A DNA stretch of 64,000 nucleotides from an uncultured Dehalococcoidia bacterium (GCA_958296105.1 OY282441.1:1727585-1791584); one strand, 5' to 3'. Shown: positions 1 to 8,171, numbered from the stretch's first letter. Numbers and translations: made by a program. Notes: generated by a model from the letters alone, not told the origin.

Positions 1-736
1 AGAAGTCTCAGTGCAGGGACACCGCTTCGAGGTGACTCTGATAGGAGAGATGGACTACTTCCCGACGCTGGACACGTTCAGAAAGTCCTATCTGCTGGCG
101 GATCTGGCGTCCGTATCCGCCTACGCCAACCTAGAGGCGAGCGGCGGCGAGCTTCGCCCCAACGAGGTCTGGCTGACCACGAACGGCTCCGCCAGCGACC
201 ACGCGCGCCTCATCTCCATGCTGGAAAACGAGATGCCGTTCCGCTCGCGCCACGTCCACGACCGAGTACAGGAGATGGCCGATTCGAGGGTCGATCCGCT
301 GGTGGAAGCGGGCTGGCGCGCGCTCCTGTTCGTGGCGTTCGCCTCCGTGCTGGTGCTGAGCGGACTCGGATTCATGGTTCACGCCTACGTATCGTTCAAG
401 AGCCGCGAGATGCAGTTCGCGCTGATGCGCACGGTCGGATTCTCTATGAGACAGCTGACAACGCTGGTGCTTCTCGAACAGGTTCTGGTCATAGGCGCGG
501 GCTTGGCGCTCGGTACCTGGATGGGGGGCAGGCTCGGAGCTACGATGATGCCGTTCCTAGGCCATGACGACCAAGGCGCTCAGGTGCTGCCGCCCTTTAT
601 CGTGGATGTCAACTGGGGAACGCTCGCGCTCACCTACGCCGCAATGGGGCTGCTGTTCTCCATCATAATCGCCGGGGTGATCGTACTCGTGCGCCGAATA
701 TCCCTCCAGCGCATACTCAGGCTTGGGGAGATGTGA
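1..736 (+). CDS. FtsX-like ABC transporter permease, C-terminal part (5' end outside window)
   Basis: The reading frame is open from base 2, so the gene begins before the window; the GTG at 11 is only the first in-window start-like codon. The visible ~240 residues hold a periplasmic-type segment followed by three hydrophobic spans (around residues 105-130, 150-175 and 205-230). The layout of a span, a short cytoplasmic stretch with MRTVGFSMRQL, and two more spans is typical of the FtsX domain of MacB/LolC-type exporters, which couple to cytoplasmic ATPases to move lipids, lipoproteins or peptides. Two such ATPase genes follow at 2014 and 2983 on the same strand, so they probably form one exporter, with the Fic gene between them. 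The substrate cannot be told. Confidence 0.8.
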   Translation, partial: EVSVQGHRFEVTLIGEMDYFPTLDTFRKSYLLADLASVSAYANLEASGGELRPNEVWLTTNGSASDHARLISMLENEMPFRSRHVHDRVQEMADSRVDPLVEAGWRALLFVAFASVLVLSGLGFMVHAYVSFKSREMQFALMRTVGFSMRQLTTLVLLEQVLVIGAGLALGTWMGGRLGATMMPFLGHDDQGAQVLPPFIVDVNWGTLALTYAAMGLLFSIIIAGVIVLVRRISLQRILRLGEM

Positions 737-841
737 CGCGCCGGACATCGCGCCGGACATCGGCATGGACAGAATATCGCTCGCAATCTGCTACACTGTG
801 GTACGGCACATCGTAGCTAGGAAGTCGACGCGAGCGGAACA

Positions 842-2017
842 GTGGAATACCTGAAGACCCACCCTTGGATAACTTTCCAGCTGGATCTGCGAAATGCCTC
901 GGTGGATTTCTGGATGCAGCTGGGCGAAGCATGCGCCAAGTGTGAGCAGATAGCCCACATCCCCCTGGCGCGGGAGACGGCGGAGCGTCTGCACAGCGTC
1001 TATTTGGCAAAGGGCGCGCGCGCAACCACCGCTATAGAGGGCAACACTCTGTCGGAAGAGGAAGTGTCCATGCTGGCGCGCGGGGAGCTGAAGCTGCCGC
1101 CATCCAAAGAGTATCTGGGCATAGAGGTGGAAAATATCTTAGACGCCTGCAACGATATGCTGTCCGAGCTGAGAGAAGGGCGCGCTCCGCCGCTGGACGT
1201 GGAGCGCGTAAAGTATCTGAACGCGCAGGTTCTGCGCAGGCTGAGACTGGATGACGGAGCTGCGCCGGGCGAGATACGCGCCCATGAGGTCGGGGTTTCC
1301 AGATACAGGGGCGCGCCCGCTGAAGACTGCGAATACCTGCTGGGCTGCCTGTGCGACTGGCTGAACGGCATGAATTTCGATCTGGGACGATCGAGGCTTG
1401 CGCCCGCCATACTCGAAGCCGTCATCGCCCACCTGTACATAGCGTGGATACACCCGTTCGGAGATGGAAACGGGCGAACCGCCCGGCTCGTCGAGCATCG
1501 AATCCTACTCGACTCGGGGGTTCCCAGCCCTGCGGCGCATCTCCTGAGCAATCACTACAACGAGACCAGAACGGACTATTACCGCCAGCTGGACAGGTCG
1601 AGCCGCGCAGCCGACGGGCCGATGGGCTTCATCGCATATGCGATCAGGGGCTTCGTGGATGGATTGGAAGCGCAGCTAGCCGAGATAAGAGGGCAGATAT
1701 GGCGAGACGTGTGGACGAACCATATCCATAAGCTGTTCCGCGACAAGAACGGCGACGCCAATTCACGGCGCAGGCGTCTGGCGCTCGACCTGTCTGAGCG
1801 CGACCGTCCCGTTCCGCGCAGGGAGATCCGCAGGCTGACGCCGGAGCTTGCCGAAGCGTACTATGGCAAGACGGACAAGACGATCACGCGAGACCTGAAC
1901 GTTCTGAGAGAGATGCAGCTCGTGAAACGAACTAAAGAGGGCATCGAGGCGAATACGGCTCTGCTGCTGGCATTCCTGCCGCTGGCCGACGCGTCGGAAT
2001 CGGAGGGATTGGAATGA
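842..2017 (+). CDS. Fic/DOC family protein (probable AMP-transferase, class II)
   Basis: A 391-residue Fic protein starting at GTG. The catalytic motif HPFGDGNGRTAR begins at His204. An inhibitory-helix motif TTAIEGN (Glu66 as the gating glutamate) lies N-terminal to the Fic core, which defines class II Fic enzymes that are autoinhibited until the glutamate is displaced. The last ~90 residues look like a winged helix (a PRREIRRLTPELAEAYYG region then TITRDLNVLREMQLV), as in many Fic proteins with a C-terminal DNA-binding-like domain. Fic enzymes transfer AMP or another phosphate-containing group from a nucleotide to Ser/Thr/Tyr of a target protein; the target here is unknown. The stop overlaps the ATG of the next ATPase gene by 4 bases (ATGA), so the two are translationally coupled, unusual company for Fic. 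Confidence 0.92.
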   Translation: MEYLKTHPWITFQLDLRNASVDFWMQLGEACAKCEQIAHIPLARETAERLHSVYLAKGARATTAIEGNTLSEEEVSMLARGELKLPPSKEYLGIEVENILDACNDMLSELREGRAPPLDVERVKYLNAQVLRRLRLDDGAAPGEIRAHEVGVSRYRGAPAEDCEYLLGCLCDWLNGMNFDLGRSRLAPAILEAVIAHLYIAWIHPFGDGNGRTARLVEHRILLDSGVPSPAAHLLSNHYNETRTDYYRQLDRSSRAADGPMGFIAYAIRGFVDGLEAQLAEIRGQIWRDVWTNHIHKLFRDKNGDANSRRRRLALDLSERDRPVPRREIRRLTPELAEAYYGKTDKTITRDLNVLREMQLVKRTKEGIEANTALLLAFLPLADASESEGLE

Positions 2018-2919
2018 CAGTGACCGCTAACGCGGACGGCGGCGCAGGCTCCCCCTACGTCCTCTGCCAGGACCTGTTCAAGATATACAAGATAGCCGAT
2101 CTCGAAGTCGTAGCCCTGCGAGGGCTGGACCTCGCAGTGGATCGGGGCGAGGTGGTCGCCATCGTGGGCGCCAGCGGAAGCGGCAAGAGTACGCTGCTGA
2201 ACATACTCGCCGGGTACGACGCGCCATCCGCCGGGGCGGTGACGGTGGGAGGCAGGGATCTGCTCAGAATGGGATCGCGCGAGATCGAGGAGTACAGACG
2301 AAGCGACGTGGGCTTCATCTGGCAGCAGACCAGCCGAAACCTGTTCCCGTATCTTTCGACCCTCGAAAACGTCTCGCTGCCGATGATGCTCACGAACACG
2401 CCCGGCGGAGAGCGCCGCGAGCGCGCAGAGGAGCTTCTGCGGCTGATGGGGCTGAGCCACCGGCTGGGACACACACCCGAGAGGCTGTCGGGCGGAGAGC
2501 AGCAGCGCGTGGCGATTGCCGTGGCGCTTGCCAACCGTCCGCCGCTGCTTCTGGCGGACGAGCCTACCGGCGAGCTGGACGACGCCACCGCCGCCGAGAT
2601 ACTCGACCTGTTCGGCGCAGTGAACCGCGAGATGGGAACGACCATCCTGATCGTCACCCACGACCCGGATATCGCCTACAAAGTCGGCCGCGTGGTGATG
2701 ATACGAGACGGCAAGATGTCCACCGAGATACGGCGGCGGGTGACCTATCAGCGCATACGGGGCGACGTGGAGACCGACCAGCCGCTAGAAGAGTTCGTTC
2801 TGGTGGACGGCAGCGGGCGCGTACAGATTCCGAGAGACATACTCGAACAGCTGAACATCGGCGAGAAGGCGCGAGTCCAGATCGAAGACGGACGAATCAC
2901 GCTGAGGCCGGGAGAGTGA
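2014..2919 (+). CDS. ABC transporter ATP-binding protein with C-terminal AbrB/SpoVT-like domain
   Basis: A 301-residue MacB/LolD-type ATPase. Walker A GASGSGKST, Q-loop, signature LSGGEQQR, Walker B LLLADEPTGE and H-loop THD are all present in the first ~235 residues. The remaining ~40 residues (FVLVDGSGRVQIPRDILEQL and on to RITLRPGE) match the swapped-hairpin AbrB/SpoVT fold seen in antitoxins and transition-state regulators; this is not part of a normal exporter ATPase. It may mediate dimerisation or DNA/partner binding. It powers, with the second ATPase at 2983, the FtsX-type permease at the window start. Start chosen at ATG 2014 because it overlaps the Fic stop. Confidence 0.9.
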   Translation: MTVTANADGGAGSPYVLCQDLFKIYKIADLEVVALRGLDLAVDRGEVVAIVGASGSGKSTLLNILAGYDAPSAGAVTVGGRDLLRMGSREIEEYRRSDVGFIWQQTSRNLFPYLSTLENVSLPMMLTNTPGGERRERAEELLRLMGLSHRLGHTPERLSGGEQQRVAIAVALANRPPLLLADEPTGELDDATAAEILDLFGAVNREMGTTILIVTHDPDIAYKVGRVVMIRDGKMSTEIRRRVTYQRIRGDVETDQPLEEFVLVDGSGRVQIPRDILEQLNIGEKARVQIEDGRITLRPGE

Positions 2920-2982
2920 GCGCCGCCCCCCGGATCGAGCGTCTCCGCGCAAGAATCATGCAAATGCAGGAGAGATAGACAA

Positions 2983-3696
2983 GTGAGCCGAGTTCCACCG
3001 CTCATAACGACCGTCGATCTGTGGAGAACGTACCTGCTGGGTTCGGAGGAGATAAACGCGCTCAGAGGAGTCAACTTCAGCGTGATGCCGGGGCAGTTCA
3101 TCGCTGTGGTGGGGCGCTCGGGTTCGGGCAAGACCACGCTGCTGAACATCCTGGCCGGGCTGGACAGGCCCACGTCCGGACAGGTGCTGTTCGAGAACCG
3201 CGACGTGGCGGAGATGGGAGAACACGACCTTACGGAGCTGCGCCGACACAAGATAGGCTTCGTCTTTCAGTCGTTCGGGCTTCTGCCGCTGCTGTCGGCG
3301 TTCGAGAACGTGGAGCTGCCGCTGAGGATCGCGGGCGCGCGAACGCGAGAGCGCGAGGCGCGCACCCGCGAGGCGCTGGAGATAGTCGGGCTGTGGGACA
3401 GAGCCAAGCACCGCCCCTACGAGCTGTCCGGCGGAGAGCAGCAGCGCGTGGCAATCGCCAGAGCCATCGTCAACGAGCCGCCGCTCATACTCGCCGACGA
3501 GCCCACGGGCGAGCTGGATTCCAACAACGCGCGCTCGATATTCGGGCTGTTCAAGGAGATGGTGCAGAATCGAGGCATCAGCGTAGTTTCCGCAACCCAC
3601 GACTCGACTTTGCTGGAAATGGCGGACGAGGTCAAGGAGATACGAGACGGCCAGCTGTCTGACGCCGCCGACCTCGGACGCCGCTACCGCGACTAG
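2983..3696 (+). CDS. ABC transporter ATP-binding protein (MacB/LolD family)
   Basis: A 237-residue ATPase with Walker A GRSGSGKTT, signature LSGGEQQR, Walker B LILADEPTGE and H-loop THD, close to the usual length of the family. The GTG start is preceded by CAGGAGAG about 8 bases upstream. It lacks the AbrB-like tail of the ATPase at 2014, so the exporter probably has two non-identical ATPases. Its last codons (YRD then TAG) are part of the repeat unit that follows, because the TAG and flanking bases are copied twice more downstream. Confidence 0.92.
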   Translation: MSRVPPLITTVDLWRTYLLGSEEINALRGVNFSVMPGQFIAVVGRSGSGKTTLLNILAGLDRPTSGQVLFENRDVAEMGEHDLTELRRHKIGFVFQSFGLLPLLSAFENVELPLRIAGARTREREARTREALEIVGLWDRAKHRPYELSGGEQQRVAIARAIVNEPPLILADEPTGELDSNNARSIFGLFKEMVQNRGISVVSATHDSTLLEMADEVKEIRDGQLSDAADLGRRYRD

Positions 3697-3870
3697 AGGG
3701 GCTTGCCCGTACCCCGCTACTCCTCGTCCCACTCCGTCCGAACGGCGGGCGCGACTAGGGGGCTTGCCCGTACCCCGCTACTCCTCGTCCCACTCCGTCT
3801 GAACGGCGGGCGCGACTAGGGGGCTTGCCCGTACACCGCTACTCCTCGTCCCACTCCGTCTGAACGGCGG
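3691..3870. repeat. 61-62 bp tandem repeat, about 3 copies, at a convergent gene junction
   Basis: Copies begin with GACTAG at 3691, 3753 and 3814. Each contains the stop region of the plus-strand ATPase (CGACTAG) and the last codons and stop of the minus-strand cupin (TEWDEE then TAG, read from CTACTCCTCGTC). Only the outermost copies are used as real gene ends; the middle one is spare. Copies differ at only a few bases, so the duplication is young. Confidence 0.95.
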
Positions 3871-4192
3871 GCGTGGGGTGTATGCCGTAGATCAGCGCGG
3901 GGGCGTCCGTCTTGTTGGAAAAGCCGTGCTTGACGCCCGGCGGCGCCAGCACGAACTGACCGGCGCTCACCTGATGGGTCTCGTCGCCCACGTATGCTTC
4001 CAGCTCCCCTTCCGCAATCAGAATCGTCTCCTCCGTCGGGTGGGCGTGCAGCGGCGGCGAAGAGCCGGGTTCCATGCGGACCTCGCTGACCGACAGCTGA
4101 GTGGAGCCGCGCCCGCCATCGACGACCGACCAGCGCTTGAAGCCCGGGTACATCTCTGCCATCTCCACTTCCGACTTGTCCAGTATCGACAT
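3839..4192 (-). CDS. small cupin-domain protein
   Basis: A 117-residue single-domain cupin. The beta-barrel motifs are visible: GSSPPLHAHPTEETILIAEGELEAYVG (motif 1, with metal-ligand histidines and glutamate) and FVLAPPGVKHGFSNKT (motif 2 with the second histidine site). The start at 4192 is preferred over a longer frame reaching 4387 because AGAGGAGG stands 6-7 bases before this ATG. Function could be a sugar isomerase, dioxygenase or a binding protein; the sequence does not decide. The extreme C-terminus is duplicated in the repeat downstream. A second cupin of similar size is at 17669. Confidence 0.85.
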   Translation of the reverse strand: MSILDKSEVEMAEMYPGFKRWSVVDGGRGSTQLSVSEVRMEPGSSPPLHAHPTEETILIAEGELEAYVGDETHQVSAGQFVLAPPGVKHGFSNKTDAPALIYGIHPTPAVQTEWDEE

Positions 4193-4356
4193 TCGATCCT
4201 CCTCTTTCGCAAAACTGCCCAATACCATACCACCAGCCGCTTGCGAACACCACGCCCGCCTGACGAAATTCGCGCTGAATTCACTTCTCAGCGCATTGTA
4301 CATTTTCGGTAAAGATCTTAGACTTCGCCCAAACAAGTTTCGGCGAGGATTTTCAC
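4193..4356. promoter_or_regulatory. divergent intergenic region with perfect 7-bp inverted repeat
   Basis: This region separates the minus-strand cupin from the plus-strand small gene. GCGCTGA at 4272-4278 and TCAGCGC at 4288-4294 form a perfect 7-bp inverted repeat with a 9-base spacer, which could be an operator for both genes. No convincing -35/-10 pair could be fixed. Confidence 0.4.
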
Positions 4357-4716
4357 ATGCGACGCTCCAGACAGCGGACGCCGCCATTCGACAAGGCTCT
4401 TGACGACTTTCTTACGACGCGCCTGCCGCCCTCGGCGAGCGGCGTCCAGCCACTCTACCGCGAGACGACTCGCTGCATCGCCTACATGTGCGTGTACGCC
4501 TACGGCTGCGCCGAGCGCGCGGACCGCGCCGCGCAGGTGATGACGCGGCGGTGCATGAGGTACATGCCCGACAGTCTCAGGGTGAAGCCCAAGCTGTCGG
4601 ACTTCGCGCTCGACCTGCTCGCCAAGCAGCGGCAGGCAGGCGTGGAGCTTGGCGCAGAGACCACCGCGATTCTCGACGAGCATCGCCCGAACGGGCCGCT
4701 GCGGAAAGTGGCATGA
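4357..4716 (+). CDS. hypothetical protein, 119 residues
   Basis: Not recognised. The product is basic and helical, with no signal peptide, membrane span or metal motif; it has three cysteines in a short stretch (TRCIAYMCVYAYGCAE) and an amphipathic C-terminal half. It ends 14 bases before the SDR gene, and the SDR ribosome-binding site (AGGAGG) lies in that gap, so the two could be cotranscribed. Overlapping frames on both strands are also open here, so its reality rests mainly on position and codon pattern. Confidence 0.45.
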   Translation: MRRSRQRTPPFDKALDDFLTTRLPPSASGVQPLYRETTRCIAYMCVYAYGCAERADRAAQVMTRRCMRYMPDSLRVKPKLSDFALDLLAKQRQAGVELGAETTAILDEHRPNGPLRKVA

Positions 4717-4730
4717 GCTAGGAGGCTGAG

Positions 4731-5495
4731 ATGTCCGACATGTTCGACCTGAGCGGAAAGACCGCCATAGTCACCGGAGGCAACGGCGGCATCGGACTCG
4801 GCATCGCCAAGGGGCTTGCGAAGGCGGGCGCGAACATCGTGGTGGCGTCTCGCAACGAAGCCAAGACCGAAGCCGCGCTGGGCGATCTGCGCGCGCTCGG
4901 AGCAAGCGCCATCGGCGTGACTGCCGACGTGACCGACGAGGCTTCGGTGGCCGGCGCGGTGGGCGCGGCAACGTCCGAGTTCGGCGCGGTGGATATACTG
5001 GTCAACAACGCGGGCATCGGCATCCGCAAGCCGCCGCAGGAGTACACACTGGACGAGTGGCGTCAGGTCGTTGGCGTCAACTTGGACGGGGCTTTTCTAT
5101 GCTCGCGCGAGGTCTATCCCCACATGAAGCGCGCGGGCGGGGGCAAGATAATCAACATCGGATCCATGACCTCGGTGTTCGGCTCCGACTGGGTGGCGTC
5201 TTACTCCGCGAGCAAGGGCGGGGTCGTCCAGCTGACCAAGAGCCTCGCCGTGGCGTGGGCAGCCGACGACATTCAGGTGAACGCGATACTGCCCGGCTGG
5301 ATCCACACCGACCTCACCGCGCCCATCCGAGCGCAGCACGGGGAGCGGTACGAGTATATCCGCTCGCGCATCCCGCGCGGACGCTGGGGCGAGCCTGACG
5401 AGATGGGCGGGGCAGCGGTGTTCCTCGCCAGCGCGGCGTCGGACTACGTAACGGGCGTGTCTCTGCCCGTGGACGGGGGATATACGTCCTTCTAG
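4731..5495 (+). CDS. SDR-family NAD(P)-dependent oxidoreductase
   Basis: A 254-residue classical short-chain dehydrogenase/reductase. The cofactor motif TGGNGGIGLG is near residue 15, NNAG near residue 90, the catalytic Ser in NIGSM, and YSASKGG gives the Tyr-Lys pair. The C-terminal LPVDGGYTSF is the usual end of gluconate/glucose dehydrogenase-like SDRs. Best guess is a sugar or 3-oxoacyl-type reductase close to 2-deoxy-D-gluconate 3-dehydrogenase, but substrate assignment within this family is unsafe. AGGAGG precedes the ATG by about 5 bases. It ends only 10 bases from the convergent MoaD-like gene. Confidence 0.9.
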   Translation: MSDMFDLSGKTAIVTGGNGGIGLGIAKGLAKAGANIVVASRNEAKTEAALGDLRALGASAIGVTADVTDEASVAGAVGAATSEFGAVDILVNNAGIGIRKPPQEYTLDEWRQVVGVNLDGAFLCSREVYPHMKRAGGGKIINIGSMTSVFGSDWVASYSASKGGVVQLTKSLAVAWAADDIQVNAILPGWIHTDLTAPIRAQHGERYEYIRSRIPRGRWGEPDEMGGAAVFLASAASDYVTGVSLPVDGGYTSF

Positions 5496-5505
5496 GGCTG
5501 TCGCC

Positions 5506-5784
5506 CTATCGCCCTCCGGCGACCGCGGGGACTATGCTGACCTCGTCGCCGTCGGCGGTGGCGGAGTCGACGCCGTCCAGAAACCGCACATCCTCGCCGT
5601 TCACGAACACGTTGACGAAGTTGCGCAGGTTGCCGTCCTCGTCGCAGATGCGCTCCTTGATGCCGGGGAACTGGCTCTCCATGGAGTCGATGATCTCCCT
5701 GAGCGTCGCGCCCTCCGTGTTCACCTTGTCTTGGCCGTCGGTCACGCGGCGCAGAGGCGTGGGTATCCTTACAGTTGTGGCCAT
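5506..5784 (-). CDS. MoaD/ThiS-family small sulfur carrier with C-terminal GGR
   Basis: A 92-residue beta-grasp protein with the MoaD/ThiS signature: an FVNGEDVRFLDG segment followed by DGDEVSIVPAVAGG. Carriers of this fold are adenylated at the terminal glycine and then thiocarboxylated to donate sulfide. Here one residue, Arg, follows the Gly-Gly, so a protease (for example a JAMM/Mec-type enzyme as used for CysO or QbsE) would have to trim it before activation; none is in the window. It is third in the run thrC, NIL protein, carrier, all minus strand, which points to sulfur transfer in amino-acid synthesis rather than molybdopterin synthesis. Confidence 0.85.
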   Translation of the reverse strand: MATTVRIPTPLRRVTDGQDKVNTEGATLREIIDSMESQFPGIKERICDEDGNLRNFVNVFVNGEDVRFLDGVDSATADGDEVSIVPAVAGGR

Positions 5785-5874
5785 ATTGGTTCTGTCCTCC
5801 AGATGGTCGATGGCAGATGGTGGTTGGGTGGAGCTGGGGCGCGGGCGGCGGATGGATCCGTCCCAGCGGGGGGA

Positions 5875-6117
5875 TTATCCTTCGATCACGTCGCCGCTGA
5901 CCGGGTCGACGCGGACGCCGGTGCCAGTCACCCACTCCAGACCGTTCGCCACCTCGTCCTCGGATCCTTCCAGCTCCAGCACCACCCAGCCCATGTCCTC
6001 ACGGACATCGGCGCGTCTGATGTTGGTGACGATCTTGAATCTGTGCCCGAGCTCGTAGATGATCGGCTCCGTGATCAGCTTCGTTGGGAATGTGAATTTG
6101 ACTCGTCTTCTAGCCAT
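5875..6117 (-). CDS. NIL-domain protein
   Basis: An 80-residue stand-alone NIL domain: KFTFPTKLITEPIIYELGHRF, then an ADVREDMGWVVLELEGSEDEV segment with the usual hydrophobic strand pattern. NIL domains occur at the end of methionine ABC ATPases and in proteins for homocysteine formation, where they may bind sulfur amino acids. The start overlaps the 3' end of thrC by 8 bases, so translation is coupled. With the thrC-like enzyme and the MoaD-like carrier it forms a compact putative sulfur-amino-acid module. Confidence 0.88.
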   Translation of the reverse strand: MARRRVKFTFPTKLITEPIIYELGHRFKIVTNIRRADVREDMGWVVLELEGSEDEVANGLEWVTGTGVRVDPVSGDVIEG

Positions 6118-7336
6118 TAGCCGCCATTGCCTCTTCGAACGAGCTGTAAGTCGGCGCGATCTGCACGGTATCCACTATGGGTTCGACGACTTCGAGCGTC
6201 TTGAGTCCGTTGCCCGTGACGTAGGCGACGGTGACGTCTTCGGGTTCGATCATGCCCCTCTCCACGAGGCGCTTGAGCGCGGAGATCACCACGCCGCCCG
6301 CGGTCTCCGTGAAGATGCCCTCGGTCTCGGCGAGCAGCCTGATGCCCTCGACCACCTCGCCCTCCATGGCGATCACGCCCGAGCCGTCCGACTCCCTTAT
6401 CGTCCTGAGCGCGAACGGACCGGCGGCGGGGTTGCCGATGGCAAGCGACTTGGCGATGGTGTCCGGGCGCACGGGCAGGACCTGCGTTTCGCCCCTCTCG
6501 AACGCTTGGACGATCGGCGCGCAGCCCTCGGCCTGCGCGATGTGCATGTGCGTATCGACGCTGCCGATAAGCCCCACGTCCGACATCTCCGTGATGCCCT
6601 TGTGTATCTTGGTAAACAGCTCGCCGGACGCGCCCGGAACCACGCAGTGATCTGGCGCCTGCCAGCCGAGCTGCTCGGCGACTTCGTAGCCGAGCGTCTT
6701 GCTCCCCTCGGCGTAGTACGGTCGCATGTTGACGTTGACGAACGCCCATCGGTGGTTGTCCGCCAGCTCGCTGCACAGGCGGTTCACCTGATCGTAGGTG
6801 CCGTCCACGGCGATCAGCTTCGCTCCGTAGATTCCCGCTCCCAGCACCTTGCCCTTCTCCAAGTTGCTGGGGAAGAAGACCATAGCAGGCACGCCCGCCT
6901 TGGCCCCATGCGCGGCTACCGATCCCATCAGATTGCCGGTGGACGCGCAAGCCAGCGTATCGAACTCGAACTCGAGCGCCTTCGCAGCCGCGACGGACAC
7001 CACCCTGTCCTTGAACGAAAAGGTCGGGTTGACGCTGTCGTTCTTGATGTAGAGGTTTTCGAGGCCGAGCCGCCGTCCCAGGTTCTTGGCGTGGATGAGC
7101 GGCGTGAAGCCGGTTCCCATGTCCAGAGCGCGGTCGGCTTCTACGGGTAGGAAGTCGTGGTACCTCCACATGGTGAGCGGGCCCGCCTCGATACTCTCGC
7201 GGCTGACCGCTCTGGAGATGCTGGCGTAGTCGTACTCCACTTCCAGCGGGCCAAAGCAGAAGTCGCACACATTCAGGGCTTCGACAGGGTACTCCCTGTC
7301 GCACCCACGACAGCGCAGACACCTTACGTGGGACAA
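6110..7336 (-). CDS. thrC: threonine synthase (PLP fold type II)
   Basis: A 408-residue enzyme that converts O-phosphohomoserine to threonine and phosphate. The N-terminus carries two Cys pairs (CRGC and CDFC) as in the zinc-ribbon-bearing thrC branch. The PLP lysine lies in NPTFSFKDR, and the phosphate-binding loop is ACASTGNLMGSVAAHGAKAG. The TTG start is chosen because GAGGAG lies 7 bases upstream and the frame shows no better start. The next two genes are a NIL protein and a MoaD-like sulfur carrier, which raises the possibility that this member makes a sulfur-containing product such as homocysteine instead of, or besides, threonine; that is inference. Confidence 0.9.
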   Translation of the reverse strand: MSHVRCLRCRGCDREYPVEALNVCDFCFGPLEVEYDYASISRAVSRESIEAGPLTMWRYHDFLPVEADRALDMGTGFTPLIHAKNLGRRLGLENLYIKNDSVNPTFSFKDRVVSVAAAKALEFEFDTLACASTGNLMGSVAAHGAKAGVPAMVFFPSNLEKGKVLGAGIYGAKLIAVDGTYDQVNRLCSELADNHRWAFVNVNMRPYYAEGSKTLGYEVAEQLGWQAPDHCVVPGASGELFTKIHKGITEMSDVGLIGSVDTHMHIAQAEGCAPIVQAFERGETQVLPVRPDTIAKSLAIGNPAAGPFALRTIRESDGSGVIAMEGEVVEGIRLLAETEGIFTETAGGVVISALKRLVERGMIEPEDVTVAYVTGNGLKTLEVVEPIVDTVQIAPTYSSFEEAMAANG

Positions 7337-7685
7337 CTCCTCGCTCCTCTACTAAACACGCTCCGTCGCGCTCGATGTCGAATATCCCCGCCAGCGGCGT
7401 CCACCGAGCGGGTCGCTGCCACGCGATAGCGCGGTCTGTCGAAGCCGTGGGAAATTCGGAAAGCAGGCGCTGGAACAGGAAGGGTTTTGGCAGGGAGATC
7501 GTAGCAACGCCAATTCCGCGTTGTCAAGAAAGGGTATCACCGGCGCGCGCCGGGGCGGACTTCGTAAAAGAATCGCGCGTAGAGAAAGAATACGCAAGAA
7601 GGCGGCGGCAGACGCGGAGACCTGCAAGGCAGCCTTCGAGCGTCGGCGCTGCCCTCGCGCGCATTCAGCCCCCCAGCGGCGGCGC
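7337..7685 (-). promoter_or_regulatory. leader and candidate promoter of the thrC operon; otherwise non-coding
   Basis: On the minus strand TTGACA (7522-7527) and TACGAT (7498-7503) are separated by 18 bases, a plausible sigma70-type promoter that would give a 5' leader of about 150 bases before thrC. The leader has several short GC-rich hairpins, but I recognise no known riboswitch. The remaining bases up to 7685 hold no gene I can support. Confidence 0.5.
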
Positions 7686-8171
7686 TCAGTGATTCTCCGA
7701 CAGCCGCTCGAAGCGTCCCTCGTAGTACAGCAGCGGCCTGCCCTCGCCAATGGCTATCTCCTCCACCTCCCCGATGAAGATGGTGTGGTCTCCGGCCACG
7801 TATTCGGTGACTACGCGGCAGTCCATGTGAACGAGGCTGCCCTCGATTGCGGCAGAGCCGCGTTCGGTGAGGGTGAACGAGGCGTCCAGATCGCCGGTCT
7901 TCTGGTCGGTGGGACGCGCGAAGTACTCCGCAATCGGCGTCTGTTCTTCGTTCAGGATGTTGATGGCGAAGCGACCGGTCTCCTGAATCAGCGGATAAGA
8001 CGTGGTGGTGTGACCCGCGCAGACTAGCGCCAGCAGAGGGTCCAGAGACACGGAGGTTATCCCGTTCGCGGTCATGCCGTGAACCTCCCCGCCCGGCTGG
8101 ACGGTCGTGATCACGGATACGCCAGTGGCGAACTTCCCCCATGCCTGTCGGAAGGTCTGTGCGTCGGGCAT
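7686..8171 (-). CDS. flavin reductase domain, possible independent product by internal start
   Basis: A 161-residue FMN-binding split-barrel flavin reductase of the HpaC/DIM6 type, which reduces free flavin with NAD(P)H, often for a partner monooxygenase. GVSVITT, GMTANGITSVSLDPLL and the C-terminal FIGEVEEIAIGEGRPLLYYEGRF are characteristic. The ATG at 8171 is preceded by AGAGGAGA at ideal spacing, yet the upstream channel frame has no stop before it. So the cell may make both a fusion and a free reductase, or the channel gene may have lost its stop recently. Confidence 0.75.
   Translation of the reverse strand: MPDAQTFRQAWGKFATGVSVITTVQPGGEVHGMTANGITSVSLDPLLALVCAGHTTTSYPLIQETGRFAINILNEEQTPIAEYFARPTDQKTGDLDASFTLTERGSAAIEGSLVHMDCRVVTEYVAGDHTIFIGEVEEIAIGEGRPLLYYEGRFERLSENH

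Noticed and set aside
737-841. Promoter directly before Fic (TGGACA at 766 and TACACT at 792)
   Set aside because: The spacer is 20 bases, too long for a convincing sigma70 promoter; readthrough from the permease is as likely.
2956-3732. Long minus-strand frame over the second ABC ATPase
   Set aside because: It is a shadow frame of a strongly recognisable plus-strand ATPase.
7337-7490. Known riboswitch (SAM, T-box, B12) in the thrC leader
   Set aside because: The leader has simple GC-rich stems, but I could not match the conserved cores of these riboswitches.
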